Assembly (NCBI GenBank): GCA_035236585.1
Contig: CP141135.1
Location: 3,134,001-3,198,000, forward strand
Source: Warburgia ugandensis
Lineage: Eukaryota; Streptophyta; Magnoliopsida; Canellales; Canellaceae
Reading direction: 5' to 3'
Length of the DNA: 64,000 bases
Under the pieces are notes generated by a model. It had not been told where the DNA came from, did not search any database, and saw only the letters and a program-made list of their open reading frames with translations. The position numbers and the translations under genes were made by a program. Positions 57,715 to 64,000 of this stretch are shown one piece after another. The stretch's first letter is position 1, and each line of letters begins with the position of its first letter.

Positions 57715-58000
57715 TTTTTCTAACTATGTTGGCTCTCTGATTCCTCTCTCTGTCTCTCGTACTCTAGTTTCTATGATACAAGCAAAACCCTATAAATCAT
57801 CTCTGTTTCTCCAAGCCCGACTAGCCAAAATCAGCATCCGTTCACCTTATTCCTCAATCTCTAAACCCCAAATTTGACCAGGCATCAGGCCTCAGTTTAT
57901 CTCATTATCTCTATCCTCCTATCTACGTAGCAATTGTGGGTCTTTTCTTGCTTCTCTCATTACTACTCTCTGATTACTCTTTTTCTCTCTAACAATCATC

Positions 58001-60470
58001 ATGGTGTACAAAGTAGCAAAGGCCTCGGAATACCTAGTCATAACAGGCTACAACATAAAAGACACAAAACTAGCCAAGAAGGCATGGGTCTGGCCAGGCC
58101 AATCCTGCACAGTCTTCGACATCTCGCCTGTCAATTACACCTTTGAAGTCCAAGCCATGAGCGCTGAGAAACTGCCCTTCCTCCTCCCTGCAGTCTTCAC
58201 AATTGGCCCACGAGTGGAAGATAATTCCTCCCTCCTCAAATATGCAAAACTCATGTCTTCCCATGACAAACTGTCCAACCACGTCAAAGAGCTCGTGCAA
58301 GGTGTAATCGAGGGCGAAACACGAGTACTCGCCGCTTCTATGACCATGGAAGAGATCTTCAGAGGCACCAAAGAGTTCAAACAAGAAGTGTTCGAAAAAG
58401 TTCAGTTAGAACTGAACCAATTTGGGCTTCTAATCTATAACGCTAATGTAAAGCAACTTGTCGATGTTCGTGGGCACGAGTATTTTTCGTATTTGGGGCA
58501 GAAGACACAGATGGAGGCGGCGAATCAGGCTAAAGTGGATGTAGCAGAGGCGAAGATGAAAGGAGAAGTTGGATCAAAACTAAGGGAAGGGCAGACTTTG
58601 CAGAATGCATCAAAAATTGATGCGGAGACGAAGATTATTTCTACTCAAAGGCAGGGAGAAGGGAAGAAGGAGGAGATCAGAGTGAAGGCAGAAGTGAAGA
58701 TATATGAGAATGCGAGGGAGGCAGATGTGGCGGAGGCAAATGCGGAGTTAGCCATGAAGAGGGCGGGTTTAACACAACAGGCCCAGATGGCAGAGGTCGA
58801 ATCGGCCAAGGCCGTGGCCATAAGGGAGGCGGAGCTGCAGAGAGAGGTGGAGAGGAGGAATGCTATGACGCAGACAGAGAAGTTGAAGGCGGAGTTTTTG
58901 AGCAAGGCTAGCGTTGAATATGAGACCAAGGTACGTTTCCTGATGTCAAAATATTGACATAGTCGTATAGTTGAAAAATACAGGTGGGCTCCTATATTTA
59001 GAGATCAAAACCGTTAATTTTCTGCTTAACCTGCCAAATAGTAGGTGAGGGTTTCAGATCGATCGTAAGTCCAAAGGTTTGCTATCTGAACAGCTGTTAT
59101 TCTGGGGCGCGCATTGGTACTCGGCATCCTCAAAAAATCTTCACCATTCGATGATCTTAGATCATGACTGTCTGGTCAGCTAAGATGTTATTTTGCAGTA
59201 CAGAATAATAGTGGTTAGGATGTCATCCAGTGGAGATTTTCTCATCCATGGCCTATGTTGATCCAAACCATTGATCTTTTACCACTGATCCCGCTTGAGA
59301 TTGTTCTACTCTTGCCTTTTTTCTGTTTTGTTTTGAATTAAACTCTGAGCCGTCTACTTTCTACTACAGAACAATAGTAAAATCCATGAGAGACACTTTG
59401 AACAGTTCATTCCAGTCCTATCTTAGACCCCTATTTTCTTAATTCCTAGCCTAGAATGCATACATATATAGCTATGCTCCAAACTTAGTTAAAGTACATG
59501 TGAACCAGATAGTTATCCAAACCTTCATCCTTTTTTGGCCACATTCCAAACATTGTTTCTCCATTGTGATCTTAAATCCACAACTTGCATGAATTTACTG
59601 CAGTTGCTTCTCTGGACCACCCATTTTTCTTTTGAAAGATTTAAGGTTGCAAATGTATAAAATTGGAAGAACAATACAGAGGGTTGTAGAATCAACATAC
59701 AGAGGGCACCACCCATTTTCATTGTATTAATCCTACCAGTGGCTAGGATTACTTTAAAAAGGAAAATATTGGTTGGGATCATCAATTGTATTAAAAGATT
59801 TTGATGCAGCAGCCTATCTAAAATGCTGCCAAAAGATGGGCAATTCAGCTAAGCCCGGCATGTACCTTAAGTGCTTGTTACCAGTTAAAGGGCCAAAGTC
59901 CAAACCTACTCTCAGCTGTTAATATATGGATTAAATGTTGAGCTCTTTTATCATCTTCTAAAATGGCAGGTCCAAGAAGCTAACTGGGAGCTCTACAAGA
60001 AGCAAAAGGAAGCTGAGGCAGTACTCTATGAGAAGGAGAAGGAAGCAGAGGCTCGGCGAGTGGCAGCAGAGGCCGCCCTCTACGCACGTCAACAAGCAGC
60101 ATTGGGAGATCTCTATATGAAGCAAAAGGAAGCTGAAGGACTCATGGCACTAGCCGAAGCACAAGGCGTCTACGTGAGTAGATTGCTCAAGGCTTTCGAC
60201 GGAAATCACGCTGCCTTCAGGGACTACTTGTTTATTAATGGAGGAATATTCCAAGAAATCGCTAAGATTAACGCTGGGGCCATTCAGGGATTACAACCAA
60301 AGATTAGTCTGTGGAGCAATGGCACAGGCGGAGAAGTTGCAGAAGGCGGCATGAAGGAGATTGCCGGAGTTTACAAAATGTTACCCCCGCTGTTTAAGAC
60401 CGTGCATGAGCAAACGGGGATGCTACCTCCGGCATGGATGGGCACCATGACTGATGCATCTGCTAAATGA
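58001..60470 (+). CDS. FLOT: Flotillin-like protein, two exons
   Basis: Exon 1 is 58001-58930 and exon 2 is 59970-60470, joined in phase 0 through a 1,039-base GT-AG intron, giving 476 residues. It matches plant flotillins throughout. An SPFH/band-7 domain lies at about 1-190 with a conserved Cys36 that is a candidate acylation site. A long charged coiled coil (about 190-400) is rich in EA-type repeats such as [10 protein letters not shown]-terminal region with the LQPKIS motif follows. Plant flotillins scaffold sterol-rich plasma-membrane microdomains and take part in endocytosis and, in legumes, rhizobial infection. There is no signal peptide, as expected. The ATG lies in aatcatcATGG, a good context. 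I see no frame damage. Which FLOT paralogue this is needs a tree. Confidence 0.95.
58931..59969 (+). other. Intron of the flotillin-like gene
   Basis: It starts gtacgttt and ends gcag. No repeat or small gene is recognised inside it. Confidence 0.9.
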
Positions 60471-61842
60471 TAAGAGAGACTAACGAAAATTATACAGTTA
60501 TTTGCATGTGTAAAACCGAGTATTATACGCACAGCCAAAATTACGTGCGGGGTCTGGAGGTGATACAAAATTTTCATCTATAGGATTACCATCTCATACC
60601 TGCTGTGCTTGAAACATACATCAGTGCATGGCATATATATCTAAGATGTGTTGCAGCAATGGACGATTTCGATCACCTAATGTCTAGCCCCACATGTACG
60701 TTTGGTTGCTTCTGCAAGTTCTTGGACTTTACTCACATAAATACCGTATATAATTTCTAAACAATCGTAGAAAAATACATTCTTGCATGCTTTTGGGGAA
60801 TATTTTCTTCTTCTTTTTTCCTTTGAATATGTTTGGACTTTTCCTTTCGCATTTCAGTTTTATTGTTTGCTTGTGGCTTTGCTTGACGATGGGCATATAT
60901 TGTAAACGTTATTTTGGTAGACATGTATTTTTTCTATTCATCTGAATAAGATGTTGTCCTTGTAAAACATATTTGCTATGCAAATAAATAGTGAAATTAG
61001 GCAAAATTTGTGTAGATGACAAAAGCCTAAATTAGGGAACAAAAGTAACAATATTATTAATTTGAACTTAATAGGCCTGTTTTGCCCACAAAGTCATCGA
61101 TGCATAGTTAGCTTAATTAACATATCCTTGGTATTGAGATTATTTGATTTATCCACCTTTTAGCATTGCCAATATTAACATATAAGACACACAAAAGCCA
61201 ATATAGCATTGCCATTAGGTTGAGATGCCTCTCTCACAAGTAGATGCAGGAAATGCATTGTACCCTTAACAATGCAAGAAAGGTTTGAGGTAGTGCATCA
61301 CATCCCTTTAGATATAAGAAAGGGTATTTGCATGTCGAGGTGTCCCCAGAACGTTTGGAAAGGTGTACATATCAAAACCTATAGGATACTTCCTATGTGA
61401 GTTACCAATTTATAAAAATGATTGTGGAGAGATTGGTATCCATGCTGAACAGGAGAGGGTCGAATAATAGACTATGAACCTATAGAATCTTGCTATCAAT
61501 GATATCATAAGTAACTATTAGTGATCCTAGAACCCTGTGTTGAGCTCTCTTTAACCTGCATTTTATTAAAGGAGGAATGCTGAACTAATCACAATATCGT
61601 ACATGCTCTAACTACCAAATCTTCTAGAGCCCACGTTTTGAGCATCCTATTCATTCATCCCATTGCTCTAGCTAAGGGCCTATTTGGAGAACCTGTTTTC
61701 TTATTTCATTTTCTTGAACTATTAGATTTCTTGTAGACCAAAAATAAGGTGGTTAGGAATCTTCACATGATTAAGCTAGTCAGATCTTGCAAAGACAAGC
61801 TCCCAAAAATATGATGGTTTGTTTGTCTCTTTTTATACAAAA
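60471..61842. other. 3' flank of the flotillin gene, nothing recognised
   Basis: The 3' untranslated region lies at the left end. AT-rich sequence without a recognisable gene or repeat follows. Confidence 0.5.
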
Positions 61843-62038
61843 AAGGGAAATGATAAGCTAAGACTCTTTAACTAAGATCAAATAAGACTCAGATGTCCAA
61901 CTTAAACCTAAAGTCTGGTTAACTCTCTTTGAACGGTTAAATACGCTAACTACTTGGGTTAAATGAGACACATGTTATTCTAGGAAGGAGCATCATTTTG
62001 AGACTTGGTTAAAGAGCCTTAGTATATTTTTTTCCCTA
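61843..62038. mobile_element. Short MITE-like foldback element
   Basis: The ends are inverted repeats. On the left, agggaaatgataagctaag leads into actctttaac. The reverse complement of the right end reads agggaaaaaaatatactaag leading into gctctttaac. There is no coding capacity. Size is about 196 bases. No clear target duplication was resolved, so the superfamily is open. Confidence 0.6.
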
Positions 62039-63222
62039 AAAAAATAAGATCATTTGAAAAAGCACACCTCATATTGGTGACAATTTTAGTGTTACTCATA
62101 TTCAAGAATTGCGTAATACAACACCAAAGTCTTCTAGTGCATTGGAGCTAGAAAGAGCCTCTCACTTGTGTAACGAGGGTTTGAGACTATGTATAGGTGA
62201 TTTGTCTAACTTTTGAAGAAGGAAAAAATATGAAGGGGTTCATATAAGCAACGAGTGTCTCAAAGTTGGAACTAGGGAAAAAATTAGCAAGGTAAATATT
62301 TGAAAATTTTGGCAAATGTTTGTGAAATTTTCAAATAAATCAAAGAAAAAGATGTTTCATATATGAGTTCAAGCTTTTAGTTTGAATTTTTAACTAGATT
62401 TTACCAATAATATTTGAGAATTTGGTAAATGGTTTTTGAAATTTGAGATTTATTGGTTAAATTCATATTAATTTCTTGAAATTTACTTCAAAATCAAAAA
62501 ATGTAAGAACTTCTCAAATGTTAATCGAAAACTTGAGCATCAAACAGTTGGGACCTTTTGCAAAATTTTGCAATTATTTAAAGTGTTTTGTGATTATAGT
62601 GCCATTATGAAAACTATAGTAGGCATCTTTCCTCAAAGGGAATTGTTATGTAGGGAAATATATTCCCTCATCTTCCAAAACTAGAACATATTCCACTGGC
62701 CTTCTGTTAGACTTTAAAGTTGCAAGTGCTGCTCAACTGTGAGAATGACACCATGCAAATGGTTGCATCGTGATATGATGGTAGCCTAATCTTACTTAAC
62801 ATGCCAACCTTATCTTGAGTGATTGAGATAGCGGAGCCCACCTTAGATGCTACATATAGCTCACAAATTGCTTCTTTTAGATGATCCCAAGCATTTCATC
62901 AACAGCCTCGAAGTGGAAAAATGCCAAGAGAATCATCCGTTTTCCAGTGCCATTTGAGTTGTGGAATATCACATGGTGCAGGAGCAGCAGGACATGCATT
63001 TAAAGACGAAAAACAAGTTGAACATGGGATCAACTAAAGGTGGGTTCTTTGGTGTAAAACTGCCGCGGTAAGGCAACTTACTGCAGCATGAGCTGCAGCC
63101 TGCACACCTCATCCTTAAATCGATCTCAAGTCTCTCTAGGGATCGATCAGTATCATGAACTGATCAATGGAGACGATTATTACACCTCTTTGTAGTAATT
63201 GAGGTGAATGCGGACCACAATG
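62039..63222. other. Intergenic, nothing recognised
   Basis: No gene or repeat is recognised. Confidence 0.45.
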
Positions 63223-63337
63223 AGCCTATAGTACACAGCTTTATCTTGCATTTTGCAAGAGGCTGTTTTCATTCTTCGAACCTGTCACCTTCACGTCACA
63301 CAGCAACAACTCAACCGTTGCGTCAAGGCTCCCCTTC
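63223..63337 (-). mobile_element. Au-SINE fragment, minus strand
   Basis: On the minus strand it has ggggagccttgacgcaac, a gtgacaggttcgaag B-box region and tgcaagataaagctgtgtac. The 3' part is missing. It is close to the head of the full copy at 7142. Confidence 0.8.
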
Positions 63338-63404
63338 TTAGTTAAGACCTCTCTATGTGGCATTCAGTGGACCCTTCTCTTTGAAATGGTTCTAGTTATA
63401 CCTT

Positions 63405-63930
63405 CAAGAACCCACAGAGAAACTTGCACGGAAACGTTGGGCAAGCAAAAAGCCGAACTGAAAATGACATCCAATTCTGGTGGCACTCCACTAGAATTAA
63501 TGGAGCTTATAAGAAACGATTGCGATAATAGACAGTCCCACCTGTTGACGTTCATCATAATCTGAAACAGTTCTTGTCGTGCAAATCACAATCCCAGCTA
63601 CAATCATCCGAATTTTCTAATGATTCAATCAGAGATCTCATGCACATGACCGTTCTGTATTTTTCGTACTAATCCATTACAAAATGGGACATAACTAAAT
63701 TATTAGTGTAGATTACCGAAGCACTGTCTATCGAGTTCGGTATTCTCTATTGTGAAACATCCCAATGAAGGGGGGGTCGAGATCTATCTTATGGGAGTTA
63801 ATCATGTGGGTCCTCGTCTACCTCCTGAAGTATTATTCCCCAAAGTGCGAGAATTGTCCTATAATCAACCACCCCATTACATATTCTCCTTGAGAAAGAT
63901 AGGCACATATTCTGTCCCCCCTTGTTGTCC
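63405..63930. repeat. Diverged copy of the flotillin upstream segment
   Basis: It matches 56291-56830 in the same orientation, with shared landmarks in the same order. In the first copy this segment lies 1.2-1.7 kb upstream of the flotillin ATG. No coding sequence is visible before the window ends. Confidence 0.8.
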
Positions 63931-64000
63931 AGAATCCAGCCACTAATGGCTTCAGCTTAAGTTTAAAACCATACGAGCACACGCTTGGTTACCAGAGTGA

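Noticed and set aside
57581-57877. 98-residue frame before the flotillin ATG
   Set aside because: It runs through the TATA box and CT microsatellite, so it starts before the likely transcription start and is a chance frame.
58070-58384. Minus-strand frame of 104 residues across flotillin exon 1
   Set aside because: It lies antisense to a strongly conserved coding exon and has no recognisable domain.

Overview
This is nuclear DNA of a flowering plant. It holds spliced genes with GT-AG introns, plant-type gene families (a phytosulfokine-receptor-like LRR protein, an AKR4-type aldo-keto reductase, a plant flotillin), Au-type tRNA-derived SINEs, MITEs, and Ty1/copia and Ty3/gypsy LTR retrotransposons with Met- and Asp-tRNA primer sites. 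I cannot place it closer than angiosperm. There is no bacterial or organellar sequence, no CRISPR array and no rRNA or tRNA gene.

Layout. 0-3 kb: a minus-strand, single-exon gene for an LRR receptor-like protein that matches the phytosulfokine receptor ectodomain but has no kinase. 4.5-9.3 kb: repeats, namely a four-and-a-half-copy tandem array with a truncated Au-SINE in each unit, a full Au-SINE with a 19-bp target duplication, and a hAT-like MITE. 9.8-26.7 kb: a three-level retrotransposon nest. A copia element (target duplication gatac) is split inside integrase by a solo gypsy LTR (tacct). That LTR is itself split by an 8.7-kb chromodomain gypsy element (acatg). 26.7-39.8 kb: an older pile of minus-strand fragments, comprising a decayed copia, an LTR-like segment, a Tat/Athila-like gypsy piece with Asp-type primer site, a 1-kb purine-rich tract, and a Reina-like gypsy truncated in integrase that carries an internal 702-bp tandem duplication. 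40.3-44.9 kb: a second, complete copia with target duplication gtttc. 47.3-50.8 kb: a minus-strand three-exon aldo-keto reductase. 58.0-60.5 kb: a plus-strand two-exon flotillin-like gene with a TATA box and CT-rich leader. 63.4-63.9 kb: a diverged copy of the region upstream of the flotillin gene, suggesting a second flotillin copy just past the right edge.

The three host genes are unrelated in pathway as far as sequence shows. The receptor-like protein and the flotillin both act at the plasma membrane in general, but nothing here links them. Most of the window is transposon-derived. Two of the elements (inner gypsy and second copia) keep one reading frame over about 4-4.5 kb and are broken only by nonsense codons, while the pile at 26.7-39.8 kb is much more decayed.

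I did not find a convincing new molecular system. The observations I consider most worth checking are the kinase-less PSK-receptor-like protein, the predicted flotillin tandem duplication, the triple nest with its truncated inner 3' LTR, the nonsense-only decay pattern, and an altered cofactor-motif residue in the aldo-keto reductase.
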